Part shown: positions 1-7,786 of the stretch, piece after piece
Layout: each line of letters opens with the position of its first letter
Position numbering within the stretch: position 1 is the first letter of the stretch
DNA from: Fimbriimonas sp.
GTDB lineage: Bacteria > Armatimonadota > Fimbriimonadia > Fimbriimonadales > Fimbriimonadaceae
Length of the DNA stretch: 62,306 nucleotides
Assembly: GCA_029866005.1 (NCBI GenBank)
Contig: JARXAE010000038.1
Span: forward strand, 1 to 62,306
Direction of reading: 5' to 3'
The notes under the pieces: generated by a model
What the model saw: the letters and a program-made list of their open reading frames with translations, nothing else
What the model was told of the DNA's origin: nothing
Databases searched by the model: none
Made by a program: the position numbers and the translations under genes

Positions 1-242
1 TACTTGCTGGTGTCAGCCGGCATTTCGTTGCCTGGTGAGTTTGGTGCCATACCCGCGGTCGGGACGTCTTCCTTGCCAGCAGCCGTGCCTGTTGCACCGA
101 GCTCAGCCTGAGCGGCTTGTTGCGCGTCTGGCGTTGCCACGGTACTGGCTGGGGCACCCGAAGTCGTATCGGAATCGTGCGATCCACATCCAAAAATACC
201 AAGCAAAACTACAAGACCTAAAAGTGAGTACATGGGCTGCAT
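1..242 (-). CDS. Small lipoprotein, partial at window edge
   Basis: Reading the minus strand from ATG at 242 gives an N-terminus with a short hydrophobic stretch (LLGLVVLLGIFGC) ending in a lipobox-like IFGC. A Ser/Thr/Ala/Pro-rich tail follows, with no charged core. About 80 residues are visible before the window ends, and the last partial codon begins with TA, so the stop may lie exactly at the edge. An alternative ATG is at 233. The product should be a lipid-anchored exported peptide of unknown function. It resembles the small lipoprotein at 1328-1528 in architecture and in lying next to the prepilin gene at 375, from which it diverges. Confidence 0.6.
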   Translation of the reverse strand, partial: MQPMYSLLGLVVLLGIFGCGSHDSDTTSGAPASTVATPDAQQAAQAELGATGTAAGKEDVPTAGMAPNSPGNEMPADTSK

Positions 243-374
243 CTGTTCTGATCTTACCGTGCATTGAGTTTTGGCTGAAGTGCTCGAAAATTGGAATAGT
301 ATGTTAAAATGCAAATTGAGGACCAGTCCGATTCTCAATGGAGAGTAAGGAAGGAGCCCAATTAGGACCTCAAT

Positions 375-1328
375 ATGAAATCTTCACGAAAGGGATTCAC
401 CCTGATCGAGTTGCTGGTTGTGATTGCTATCATTGCAATCCTGGCGGCAATCCTCTTCCCCGTTTTTGCTCAGGCAAAGGCTGCAGCCAAAAAAGCCCAG
501 GCAATCAGCAACGTCAAAAACATGGGTACAGCGACTGAGTTGTACAACACTGACAATGACGACACTTACGGTTTGGCAACCCCATTCCTTGGTGGCACGA
601 TTGGACAGTGGAGTTGGGATCGGTTCCTTCCGGTGCCACAACTCATTAAGACCACGACGAACGTTTCGCTTGCTGACGGTATTCGATGCCACATCAACAA
701 CGCGATGCAGCCGTACATCAAGAACTGGGACATCTTCCAGGACCCATTTGCAACTCGCCATACGGTCGCCGGAACTTCCGTTCCAAATGCGGTCGGAATT
801 GTTGCTGCAGACTACACTGCGAGTATTCCTTCCATCACCTACACGTTTAACGGTCTGCTTCAAAGCATGTCGAGCACTGCTGTCGCTGCTCCAGCATCCT
901 TGACAACCTGGTGGAACGGCCAAGGAAAGCGCAGTTTGATCGGACTGAACTACTCCTCACCTCAGTTGATTTGTACAACGCCCGGTGCCGACTGCAGATA
1001 CGTTCCAGCAACGAGCTCCGCATGTTCGGGTAACGGAGGCTATAGCTTCTACACCAGCAACGCCAGCTTGCGAGGATGGGATATGTACACGCGAAACCAC
1101 ATCTACGCGTATGCCGACACTCACGCCAAGACCCGCAAGTCAGGCGTGTATGAAAACAACAAGCGACAGGACCCACGATCTGATCCGTTCGCTTTTTACT
1201 TGGGCCAGGAAGTTGACCGATTCCGCGCCGGAGGAGCCAGATACTGGGATCAATTCTATTGCCATCCGTATCTCTTCCGCCCTGATTTCGACTTCGCAAC
1301 CTGGGATCAAGTGTTGGTGGCTCCGTAA
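375..1328 (+). CDS. Type IV prepilin-like protein (pseudopilin, DUF1559-type)
   Basis: 317 residues. The N-terminus MKSSRKG|FTLIELL is a class III prepilin leader: short basic peptide, Gly at -1, Phe at +1, Glu at +5, then a hydrophobic helix to about residue 30. PilD-type peptidase should cleave and methylate it, and the mature protein would sit in a pilus or secretion pseudopilus. The region around residues 235-250 (HIYAYADTHAK) resembles the H-X9-DG segment of prepilin-like proteins common in Armatimonadota and Planctomycetes. The start at 375 is chosen because it gives the canonical leader; an AGGA lies about 8 nt upstream. The stop overlaps the next ATG (TAATG), so the lipoprotein at 1328 is probably co-translated. 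Confidence 0.9.
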   Translation: MKSSRKGFTLIELLVVIAIIAILAAILFPVFAQAKAAAKKAQAISNVKNMGTATELYNTDNDDTYGLATPFLGGTIGQWSWDRFLPVPQLIKTTTNVSLADGIRCHINNAMQPYIKNWDIFQDPFATRHTVAGTSVPNAVGIVAADYTASIPSITYTFNGLLQSMSSTAVAAPASLTTWWNGQGKRSLIGLNYSSPQLICTTPGADCRYVPATSSACSGNGGYSFYTSNASLRGWDMYTRNHIYAYADTHAKTRKSGVYENNKRQDPRSDPFAFYLGQEVDRFRAGGARYWDQFYCHPYLFRPDFDFATWDQVLVAP

Positions 1329-1528
1329 TGACAAAAGCACTTGCGATTCTTGCGCTCCTGACGGCGTGCATCGGAACCATCGGTTGCTCTTCAAGTGACT
1401 CGACCACTGAGGCGCCTCCTAAGGGCCCTGAGCCAGAAGTGAAACAGGCAGACCCAAGCATGAAGTCACCGGAAGAGCGAGCCAGAATGGGCAACAAGCC
1501 TTCCGAGGGTCCGGACGGCGGAACCTAG
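1328..1528 (+). CDS. Small lipoprotein coupled to prepilin
   Basis: 66 residues starting in the TAATG overlap with the prepilin gene. The N-terminal 20 residues are hydrophobic. They contain two possible lipobox cysteines, LTAC (Cys14) and TIGC (Cys20); I favour Cys20 from the length of the signal peptide. The rest is a Pro/Glu/Ser/Gly-rich, probably disordered tail. No known family. The tight coupling to the prepilin and the intrinsic terminator just downstream suggest a two-gene unit, so a role with the pilus-like product is possible but unproven. The partial gene at 1-242 looks like a relative. Confidence 0.75.
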   Translation: MTKALAILALLTACIGTIGCSSSDSTTEAPPKGPEPEVKQADPSMKSPEERARMGNKPSEGPDGGT

Positions 1529-1550
1529 TCGATACCCTCGTTCCTGGAGA

Positions 1551-1582
1551 GACTCCGATTCAAAAGAATCGGAGTCTTTTTT
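1551..1582 (+). terminator. Intrinsic terminator of the prepilin-lipoprotein unit
   Basis: Perfect 11-bp stem GACTCCGATTC / GAATCGGAGTC (1551-1561 with 1566-1576), loop AAAA, followed by six T (1577-1582). This is a textbook Rho-independent terminator placed 22 nt after the lipoprotein stop and before pgk. Confidence 0.95.
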
Positions 1583-1595
1583 GTTTCCCCAGATG

Positions 1596-1601
1596 TAGAC
1601 T
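1596..1601 (+). promoter_or_regulatory. Putative -10 element of pgk
   Basis: TAGACT ends 6 nt before the pgk ATG and just after the upstream terminator. No Shine-Dalgarno separates it from the start, so the transcript may be leaderless. I see no clear -35. Confidence 0.4.
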
Positions 1602-1607
1602 CAAGTC

Positions 1608-2777
1608 ATGGCTCAGATAACAGATTTGGACGTGGCAGGCAAGCGTGTACTCGTTCGGTGCGATTTCAATGTCCCTCTTGAAAACGGGGAGATAACGGAT
1701 GATCGGCGTATCACGGAGGCGTTGCCAACCATCGAGTATTTGCTCAAGAACGGTGCCGCGGTCATCCTCTGTAGTCACATGGGCCGACCCAAAGGCGTCA
1801 CCCCGGAGTTCTCGCTTAAACCTGTCGCCGAAAGACTTTCAGAACTCCTGAAACAAGACGTCACTCTACTCCCCGACTGTGTTGGCGAGGAAGTCGAAGC
1901 GAACTGTAAAGCCCTAAAGACCGGTCAAGTCGTCCTTCTCGAAAACGTCCGATTCCACCCCGAAGAGGAGAAGAATGACCCAGCCTTCGCCCGTCAACTC
2001 GCCAACCTCGCCGATGTCTACGTCAACGACGCTTTTGGCACCGCTCACCGCGCCCATGCCAGCACCGCTGGTGTCGCCGACTACCTCCCCAGTGCCGCCG
2101 GTTTTCTAATCGGAAAAGAGATCGAGTTCCTTGGCAAAGCCATCAACAATCCTGATCGTCCTTTCGTCGCCATCATGGGCGGGAGCAAGGTCAAGGATAA
2201 AATCGCCTTGATTGATAACCTTCTTCCCAAAGTCGATACGCTCATTATCGGTGGTGGAATGGCATACACCTTTCTCAAAGCCCAAGGATTGGAAATCGGC
2301 AAATCGCTCCTTGATGAAGCCAGCATCGAGTATGCCGGTCAACTCCTGCGCGACAACCCCGGAAAGCTCCTCATCCCAACTGACTTCATCATCGCCCCAG
2401 AGTTTTCTCCCACCTCTCCAGCCACGACCGTTCAAGCCGACGGTATTCCCGCGGATCAAATGGGACTCGACATCGGTCCAGACTCCCGGGTGACCTTCGC
2501 CAAAATCATCGAAGCCGCTGGAACTGTCCTCTGGAACGGCCCAGTCGGAGTCTTCGAAATGGATTCCTTCGCGGAGGGAACCAAAGCCGTCGCTCAGGCA
2601 ATGGCGAACTGCAAGGGTCTCACAATCGTAGGAGGAGGTGACTCTGCCGCTGCCGTCGAGAAATTCGGTTTCGCCGATGACATGAGCCACGTCTCGACCG
2701 GAGGCGGTGCATCACTTGAATTCCTCGAAGGCAAAGAACTCCCCGGAATCGCAGCGCTCGGAAAGGTAACTCAATGA
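1608..2777 (+). CDS. pgk: Phosphoglycerate kinase
   Basis: 389 residues, the usual bacterial length. It catalyses transfer of the acyl phosphate of 1,3-bisphosphoglycerate to ADP in glycolysis (cytosol). Diagnostic segments are present in order: [12 protein letters not shown] near residue 15, CSHMGRPKG near 57, the [10 protein letters not shown] and [13 protein letters not shown] stretches of the N-domain, [10 protein letters not shown] at about 190, then [16 protein letters not shown] and [11 protein letters not shown] of the nucleotide-binding C-domain. The start follows a terminator and a -10-like TAGACT. The stop overlaps the next gene by ATGA, so the hydrolase at 2774 is translationally coupled. 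Confidence 0.98.
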   Translation: MAQITDLDVAGKRVLVRCDFNVPLENGEITDDRRITEALPTIEYLLKNGAAVILCSHMGRPKGVTPEFSLKPVAERLSELLKQDVTLLPDCVGEEVEANCKALKTGQVVLLENVRFHPEEEKNDPAFARQLANLADVYVNDAFGTAHRAHASTAGVADYLPSAAGFLIGKEIEFLGKAINNPDRPFVAIMGGSKVKDKIALIDNLLPKVDTLIIGGGMAYTFLKAQGLEIGKSLLDEASIEYAGQLLRDNPGKLLIPTDFIIAPEFSPTSPATTVQADGIPADQMGLDIGPDSRVTFAKIIEAAGTVLWNGPVGVFEMDSFAEGTKAVAQAMANCKGLTIVGGGDSAAAVEKFGFADDMSHVSTGGGASLEFLEGKELPGIAALGKVTQ

Positions 2778-3487
2778 TCACAGCTCTTCTCGCTACTCAT
2801 CTTTTCAACACCGGGAAATCGTTCGACTACAAAATCGGTTCCCAGACATTCCAGGGATATTCCATCGCAGGTGCGGCATCCAAGCCAACCGTGGTCGTTG
2901 TTCAGGATTGGAACGGTGTTAATGACCACGAAATCGATGTAGTTGAGAAGCTCGGTAAGCTCGGATACAGCGCGGTTGCCATCGACATTTACGGTAAAGG
3001 TGTTCGCCCTTCCTCGGTTCAAACATGCTCAGCCGAGAGCGGTAAGTACTATGCCGATCCTGCTCTTTTCCTCCAGCGACTCGAGGGTGGAATCAAAGCT
3101 GCGAAGATCAAAGGGAAATTCATTGCGATTGGCTACTGTTTCGGCGGAACGGGTGTGCTGGAGCTCGCGCGGGCAAACGTCAAAAACCTTGCCGGAGTGG
3201 TCAGTTTCCACGGTGGATTGAAGGCCCTTGCAAAATCTCCCGCAAAGATTAACTCTCGGGTCCTGGTTCTTCACGGAGCCGTCGATCCCTTCGTTCCGGC
3301 TGCCGATGTGGATGCGGTCAAACTCGAAATGAAGAAGGCAAAGTCCTTCAAATTCGTTGCCTACCCAGGGGCAGTTCATGCATTTACGGTGAAGTCGATG
3401 GGATTCGAGGTTGATGGAGCTAAGTACAACGAGGCTGCCGACATGGGTTCCTGGAAAGAACTCCTGACAGCTCTTAAAACCTGGTAA
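2774..3487 (+). CDS. Dienelactone hydrolase family protein
   Basis: 237 residues, alpha/beta-hydrolase of the DLH family (esters or lactones as substrates; the real substrate is unknown). The nucleophile elbow is GYCFGG, with Cys in place of Ser as in true dienelactone hydrolases. The acid is in HGAVDPFVP and the catalytic His in GAVHAFT. It overlaps pgk by 4 nt, but there is no obvious metabolic link; the coupling may only serve expression. The first dozen residues are hydrophobic, but I see no clear signal peptide. A carboxymethylenebutenolidase assignment would be over-precise. Confidence 0.88.
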   Translation: MITALLATHLFNTGKSFDYKIGSQTFQGYSIAGAASKPTVVVVQDWNGVNDHEIDVVEKLGKLGYSAVAIDIYGKGVRPSSVQTCSAESGKYYADPALFLQRLEGGIKAAKIKGKFIAIGYCFGGTGVLELARANVKNLAGVVSFHGGLKALAKSPAKINSRVLVLHGAVDPFVPAADVDAVKLEMKKAKSFKFVAYPGAVHAFTVKSMGFEVDGAKYNEAADMGSWKELLTALKTW

Positions 3488-3503
3488 GGGCGAATCAAAC
3501 CTC

Positions 3504-3542
3504 CGGACATCTCCGTCTTGAAATAACAGACGAAGATGTCCG
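3504..3542 (+). promoter_or_regulatory. Long inverted repeat covering the DUF1844 start codon
   Basis: Arms CGGACATCT-c-CGTCT and AGACG-a-AGATGTCCG (3504-3518 and 3528-3542) pair over 14 bp with one mismatch and a 9-nt loop. The ATG at 3536 lies inside the right arm. No T tract follows, so a terminator is unlikely. In a read-through pgk transcript the start codon would be sequestered. Confidence 0.6.
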
Positions 3543-3811
3543 AACCAACTCGAGAAGCACCAACCGTATTTGATCATATCGCCGTTCTGCTCGACCAGAT
3601 GGCAGGGGTAGCGTGGCAGAAGCTCGGACTTCAGCCGGACATGGTCACCGGGCAGATTGAGCCAAATCTTGACCAGGCTCGAGTAGCGATCGACGTCGTT
3701 TCTTTCCTCGCTGGCAAGCTGGAAGACCAACTTGACGAGGACGATAGACGCCATGTCCAGTCACTCGTCCGCGATCTCAAAATCAACTTCGTGCAAAAAG
3801 GGGGTGCCTAA
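3536..3811 (+). CDS. DUF1844 family protein
   Basis: 91 residues, cytosolic, no signal or membrane segment. The region from FDHIAVLLDQMAGVAWQKLG to the LDEDDRRHVQSLVRDLKINF end matches the DUF1844 pattern: a helical domain of unknown function that is common in Planctomycetes, Acidobacteria and Armatimonadota, often near translation or core-metabolism genes. The stop overlaps the next ATG (TAATG), which indicates co-translation with the unknown protein at 3811. Confidence 0.85.
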   Translation: MSEPTREAPTVFDHIAVLLDQMAGVAWQKLGLQPDMVTGQIEPNLDQARVAIDVVSFLAGKLEDQLDEDDRRHVQSLVRDLKINFVQKGGA

Positions 3812-4197
3812 TGGCGTTCACTTGGCCAGGTCGAGTCGCCCACCACGATCTCCCGGAAGTTCAAAAGCCTGCAGTTCGGCTTGAGCAATTGGAGGTTTTC
3901 GGTGAGGTCTTCGTCAGCTTCTCCCAAGCTCTCAATGACCTCACGCTGTACGGTCCCGTCGGATCAAACCAAGCTCGGGTTAACGAGTTACGAGAGGCCG
4001 CCAAGTTTGCCTACTTGCCTGTGAAGGAGTTTCTTAGTCCTTACTTCAAAAGATGTCCAAACCCCCTGGATCACCTCCTTTTTGGCCTCACCGAAGTCTG
4101 GAGTCAACCGTATTTGAGTCAAAAGGTCGAAAACGCGACCGAAGCCCTAAGTATCTACGGTCAGCATCTGCGATACTTGATCTCGAAAAGCGAATGA
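3811..4197 (+). CDS. Conserved-looking hypothetical protein
   Basis: 128 residues, predicted soluble and mostly helical, not recognised. It starts in the TAATG overlap with the DUF1844 gene and ends in an ATGA overlap with the GNAT gene, so it sits in the middle of a three-gene coupled unit. The sequence has no metal-binding motif or signal peptide. Its position argues that it is real and expressed with its neighbours. Confidence 0.75.
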   Translation: MAFTWPGRVAHHDLPEVQKPAVRLEQLEVFGEVFVSFSQALNDLTLYGPVGSNQARVNELREAAKFAYLPVKEFLSPYFKRCPNPLDHLLFGLTEVWSQPYLSQKVENATEALSIYGQHLRYLISKSE

Positions 4198-5132
4198 TCA
4201 TTGACTGGCGCGAAGCAGACCACGACAAAATCCTCGAACTTTGGAATCAATTCCACCCCGAGCGATACCGCATTGATGCCGACATTTTGCGCATCAACAC
4301 TGTCGATGCTGATACTTTCGACTGGGGAACGTCACTCGTTGATGTCGATTTTGACGGAGATATTCGAGCTTTCATCAGCATCAAAAAAGCGCCCGCGAAG
4401 CATCACAAGGTTGGCGACCCCGACGCCATCCACCTGAGCGCAATCGCCTTCACGGATGCCACCCACGCCATCGACCTCATGAGCGATGCTAAGAAGACTC
4501 TTCGCCAGCGGGGAGTCAGCTGCATACTTTTTGGCATGGATTCCCGTCACTTCTGGCCAGGAGTACCAACCGACTTTCCGTCCCTCAATAACTTTCTCAC
4601 CATCGAAGGCTTCGACCTGAGTGGCGAATACTTCGACGTCGAACGCGACATTTCGAACTACCAGCCCCCCCGCCCGATGCCGACTGAGAACGTCGAGTTC
4701 AGGGTCCTCACGTCTGATGACCAAAGAGGCCTTGAGAGATTCTTTGACCGAGAATTCCCTGGTCGTTGGCGGTACGACATATTTTGGAAGATCGAGCGAG
4801 AAGGGAATTACGACGGGTTGGTTGGTCTTTTTCACAAAGGTGACATCCACGGATTCGCATCGATTCAAGGACCCGGAACTCAGTTCCCCATCGGTGGTGC
4901 CGTCTGGCGAAATGACCTCGGCGAAAACTGGGGCGCGCTGGGTCCCATCGGAGTCTCCCAGCAAGTGCGTGGTGAAGGTTGGGGCGGTGCCCTCCTCTCT
5001 GCAGGACTCCTGGAACTGAAAGCAAGAGGTACCAAGCAGTGCATCATCGACTGGACAACGTTGGGCGAGTTTTACGGCAAACACGGGTTCGAAAAGAGCA
5101 GACTCTACCGCTCAGCGAAGCTGACAATCTAG
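4194..5132 (+). CDS. GNAT family N-acetyltransferase, tandem domains
   Basis: 312 residues from ATG 4194, chosen because ATGA overlaps the upstream stop. An in-frame start at 4053 would run deep into the preceding gene. The protein has two GNAT-like halves. The C-terminal one carries the acetyl-CoA loop region GPIGVSQQVRGEGWGGAL followed by LGEFYGKHGFEKSRLY, the typical beta6/beta7 end. The N-terminal half is diverged and may be structural, as in mycothiol-synthase-like tandem GNATs. The acceptor substrate cannot be inferred. Cytosolic. Confidence 0.85.
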   Translation: MIIDWREADHDKILELWNQFHPERYRIDADILRINTVDADTFDWGTSLVDVDFDGDIRAFISIKKAPAKHHKVGDPDAIHLSAIAFTDATHAIDLMSDAKKTLRQRGVSCILFGMDSRHFWPGVPTDFPSLNNFLTIEGFDLSGEYFDVERDISNYQPPRPMPTENVEFRVLTSDDQRGLERFFDREFPGRWRYDIFWKIEREGNYDGLVGLFHKGDIHGFASIQGPGTQFPIGGAVWRNDLGENWGALGPIGVSQQVRGEGWGGALLSAGLLELKARGTKQCIIDWTTLGEFYGKHGFEKSRLYRSAKLTI

Positions 5133-5136
5133 GCAC

Positions 5137-5142
5137 CATAAT
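5137..5142 (+). promoter_or_regulatory. Putative -10 element of the aminotransferase gene
   Basis: CATAAT lies 6 nt before the GTG start at 5149, with no Shine-Dalgarno between them. It is one of several -10-like boxes in this window at leaderless spacing. Confidence 0.35.
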
Positions 5143-5148
5143 AGATAG

Positions 5149-6471
5149 GTGCCCCCAAAGTTTCCAGGTCCCATTTCTGCGTCAATGCTCCTCGAAATGG
5201 GCAACTACGTCATCGCTGAGCCATACCCTTTCGCGGTTGACATTGAGAAATGCCACGGCATGTATCTGGCCACTGTTGACGGTCAAGAACTGTTCGACTG
5301 GGCCGGCTACTACGGCAGCAAGCTGATCGCCCACAACCACCCCGGTCTGTACGAGCCCGAGTATCTGAAGCGCCTCCAGGTCGCTGCGAACAACAAGATC
5401 GCCAACCCCGACTTCCTCACCAAGGAGTGCCTGGACTACTACCGCCTCATCTACCAAAACGCCCCTGAGGTGATGAAGAGCGACGATCTTGAAGTTTATG
5501 TCGTGAACTCCGGCGCTGAGGCGGTCGAGAACATGATGAAGTACATGGTTGCCAAGTACAACCAGAAGTGCCTCGTCTCGGGCAAAATGCCGGGGAACCG
5601 CCGATTCATCTACTTTGATCGCGCCTTCCACGGGCGAACCGTATTTGCCCTCGGGGTCACCGAAACTGTTGACCCGGTGGCAACCAAGGACTTCGTTGGA
5701 CTCGGTATGGGAGGCAATATCAAGCTCCCGTTCCCAAGCTTTAACTCAGATTGGACCGAAGGCGAGAACATGGCGAATGCCAGCAAGGTGCTCAGCCAGC
5801 TTGAATCGATCCTTCAATCGATGTCCGAGGACATCGTCGGTCTCATCATGGAGCCAATCCAAGGTGCGGGTGGCAACCGAGTTGCTCTTCCATCCTTCTT
5901 CCGTGGACTAAGCGAACTCTGCCACAAATACGGCATCTACCTTGCCTTTGACGAAGTCCAGACCGGCCTGGGACCCACCGGGAAAATGTGGGCAATCGAT
6001 CACTTCGATCTCCCCCACCGCCCCATCGCGGTCGCCAGCGGAAAGAAGTGGGGCAACGGCCTGCTCTACATGGCGGATACTCTCGAAGACATCGGAATCC
6101 TCGATTCCACCTGGGGAGGCAACACCGCCGACATGGTTCGTGTCTGCTGCGAGGTCGAAATCGTTCAGAAGGAGGGCTTGATCGAACGAGCCGCGACAAA
6201 CGGCACGCTCCTTTCTGACGGTCTTAAAAAGCTCGTCGCCAAATACGACTTTGCCGATAATGTTCGCGGGATGGGACTTTACCAAGGCTTCTCACTCGAT
6301 ACCGACGAACGCAAAGGCAAGTTAGTCCGAGCCGCTCGCGAGAACCACAGCCTCCTCCTGCTTGGAGCTGGAAACCGTTCGATTCGCACCCGTCCCAATC
6401 TTTCGGTCACGTCCGAAGAGATCGAACTGTTTCTGGGACTTCTCGATCTAGCCCTGGCTGATGTGGCTTAG
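5149..6471 (+). CDS. Class III aminotransferase, probable L-lysine 6-transaminase
   Basis: 440 residues, PLP enzyme of fold type I. It has the NSGAEAVENMMKY cofactor-phosphate segment, FHGRT, EPIQGAGG, the Asp of AFDEVQTGLG that binds the pyridine nitrogen, and the Schiff-base Lys in ASGKKWGNG. The segment STWGGNTADMVR closely matches lysine-epsilon-aminotransferases, so oxidation of lysine toward alpha-aminoadipate semialdehyde is the best guess. The GTG start at 5149 is preferred over ATG 5185 because it includes the family N-terminal motif FPGPIS. No cyclase or dehydrogenase partner is adjacent. Another omega-aminotransferase activity is possible. Confidence 0.85.
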   Translation: MPPKFPGPISASMLLEMGNYVIAEPYPFAVDIEKCHGMYLATVDGQELFDWAGYYGSKLIAHNHPGLYEPEYLKRLQVAANNKIANPDFLTKECLDYYRLIYQNAPEVMKSDDLEVYVVNSGAEAVENMMKYMVAKYNQKCLVSGKMPGNRRFIYFDRAFHGRTVFALGVTETVDPVATKDFVGLGMGGNIKLPFPSFNSDWTEGENMANASKVLSQLESILQSMSEDIVGLIMEPIQGAGGNRVALPSFFRGLSELCHKYGIYLAFDEVQTGLGPTGKMWAIDHFDLPHRPIAVASGKKWGNGLLYMADTLEDIGILDSTWGGNTADMVRVCCEVEIVQKEGLIERAATNGTLLSDGLKKLVAKYDFADNVRGMGLYQGFSLDTDERKGKLVRAARENHSLLLLGAGNRSIRTRPNLSVTSEEIELFLGLLDLALADVA

Positions 6472-6507
6472 ATTCCCCCCGATGTAGCAGGGGGGTGGGA
6501 TCTAAGC
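6466..6507 (+). terminator. Hairpin after the aminotransferase gene
   Basis: GCTTAGAT-T-CCCCCC pairs with GGGGGG-TGG-GATCTAAGC across a 9-nt loop. It overlaps the aminotransferase stop codon. The stem is strong and GC-rich with a small internal bulge but has no T run, so it may be a terminator or an mRNA 3'-end stabiliser. Confidence 0.45.
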
Positions 6508-6602
6508 TAGAGCTTGAATGTGCCCGCATCAATCGACATCGGCGGCAACTTCACAGTCGTCACCCCGCCGCCAACCGACGCCTCGAAATCTCGAGCCTCC
6601 AT
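6507..6602 (-). pseudogene. Possible glycoside-hydrolase C-terminal remnant
   Basis: The minus strand from ATG 6602 to TAG 6507 reads as 31 residues ending VTTVKLPPMSIDAGTFKL. This form (beta-strand, LPPxS, short tail, stop) is typical of the C-termini of arabinofuranosidase-like and other glycoside hydrolases. A stop lies a few codons upstream in frame and no gene body remains. It sits just downstream of the regulator of the arabinose-type locus. The opposite strand over the same bases also has a short open frame, so the call is tentative. Confidence 0.3.
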
Positions 6603-6668
6603 CGCAAAGAGTTTCGAGCATCGTTACACAGCGAACACTGGCGAGCCAAGTTAAAGAGTAGTGAGAAG

Positions 6669-7634
6669 CTAAGCGAAAGGGAACACTTTCTTTGCCGCAG
6701 GAATATCTCCGCCCTTCGAAGAGTGGTGAATCTTGAAGACGATATCCGTCTCGTACGAGCCAAAACCCTTGCCAAATAAGGAAAAGCCGCCCTGATTTGG
6801 CGCCTCCGGCTTCACTCCAAGCCGGACTTTGGTCGCCTGCCAGGGCTGGACGTTGATTGAGGCGATGGTGACATCGCTCATCTTATCTCCATCAACAAAC
6901 GCACCCGATGGTCCGACGCTAAACGTCTTGTAATAGCCGTGTTGATTCATGTAGTCCTGCCACCAGGGCGGGTTCAAACGCCCGCGCTCTCCACCCGGAT
7001 CACCAGGCGAAAGCCAAGTGCCAATCTCAACATCATTGATCCAAATCGTGATATCGCTCGGGTAATCGTTCGCATAGCCAGGTGCTTCCGAGCTGAGCTC
7101 CAGTGCAAGCTCAATCGAGTCAATGACCGTCGTAAAGGGTAGCGAGTTGGGGAACACATACTCCACGAATCCACCCCCCGCCCAAAGGATCTCCGCCTTG
7201 GCCCGATCGGGAAAGCTAAATGCCAACGGATCGTCGATCACCCCGATCATTCGGTCTCTGGTTGCCAACCCGCAGGTCGGAGTAGGCTCGATCTGAGTGT
7301 ACATTCCTACCGGCACCTGCACTTCGACAACGTAGTCCTTCTCCTTGGCTTTTCCGCCCAAATCGACGACGATTCGGTCGTGAATCCGGCGGCAACGCTT
7401 TTGCATGCCTTGGACCCCGGAGGTGTAGTCGCTGACGACGAGTCCGGCTTCTTCTAGGGTCTGAACGTGCTTCGTGATGCTGGGCTGCGCCAGGCCAAGT
7501 GCAGCGGAGAGTTCGTTGATGTTCATCTCCCCTTCGCTCAAAAGTTCAAGAATCCGTATCCGAGACTCAGACGAAAGCGCACGAAAGATCGCTGCACTTT
7601 CATTACTGTTTAGGTCTCTCAGATTCAGCGACAT
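6669..7634 (-). CDS. ArsR-type HTH regulator with large C-terminal domain (COG4189-like)
   Basis: 321 residues. Residues 10-75 form a winged helix (ALSSESRIRILELLSEG, then LAQPSITKHVQTLEEAGLV) typical of ArsR-like regulators. The remaining ~240 residues are beta-rich and contain DITIWINDVEIGTW and HSSKGGDIPAAKKVFPF. This resembles predicted regulators of the COG4189 group rather than simple metal sensors. I see no Cys metal site, so a sugar or sugar-derived ligand is more likely. It is divergent from the isomerase at 7787 with a repeat-rich AT region between them, which makes it the likely regulator of the pentose locus and of itself. Confidence 0.85.
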   Translation of the reverse strand: MSLNLRDLNSNESAAIFRALSSESRIRILELLSEGEMNINELSAALGLAQPSITKHVQTLEEAGLVVSDYTSGVQGMQKRCRRIHDRIVVDLGGKAKEKDYVVEVQVPVGMYTQIEPTPTCGLATRDRMIGVIDDPLAFSFPDRAKAEILWAGGGFVEYVFPNSLPFTTVIDSIELALELSSEAPGYANDYPSDITIWINDVEIGTWLSPGDPGGERGRLNPPWWQDYMNQHGYYKTFSVGPSGAFVDGDKMSDVTIASINVQPWQATKVRLGVKPEAPNQGGFSLFGKGFGSYETDIVFKIHHSSKGGDIPAAKKVFPFA

Positions 7635-7646
7635 GGGTTACCAAGA

Positions 7647-7652
7647 ACTATA
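7647..7652 (-). promoter_or_regulatory. -10 element of the ArsR-type regulator gene
   Basis: TATAGT on the minus strand, 12 nt upstream of the ATG at 7634. Confidence 0.5.
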
Positions 7653-7672
7653 CACCCGCACGGCACGAATTA

Positions 7673-7724
7673 CATTCTTTAGAATAACAGGGAGGGAATA
7701 TTCCTTGTTAAGAATATTTATAAT
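7673..7724 (+). promoter_or_regulatory. Pentose-operon promoter and putative operator repeats
   Basis: TATAAT at 7719-7724 is a consensus -10 for the isomerase operon. Just upstream lie ATTCT-TT-AGAAT (7673-7684), the perfect palindrome GGAATATTCC (7695-7704) and AAGAATATTT (7710-7719). These repeated GAAT/ATTC half-sites overlap the -35/-10 region, where a dimeric winged-helix repressor would bind; the adjacent ArsR-type protein is the obvious candidate. Confidence 0.55.
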
Positions 7725-7731
7725 TACCAGC

Positions 7732-7761
7732 TTAGATTTATCGGAGCATCAGCGAATCTAA
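7732..7761 (+). promoter_or_regulatory. 5'-UTR hairpin of the pentose operon
   Basis: TTAGATT (7732-7738) pairs perfectly with AATCTAA (7755-7761) across a 16-nt loop, between the TATAAT box and the isomerase ATG at 7787. It could affect mRNA stability or translation. No T tract follows. Confidence 0.4.
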
Positions 7762-7786
7762 ATCGTGCAAAATAGTGACATTCACC

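Noticed and set aside
4053-4193. Long N-terminal extension of the GNAT protein
   Set aside because: It would overlap the preceding gene by 145 nt; ATG 4194 gives the 4-nt overlap used by the neighbours.
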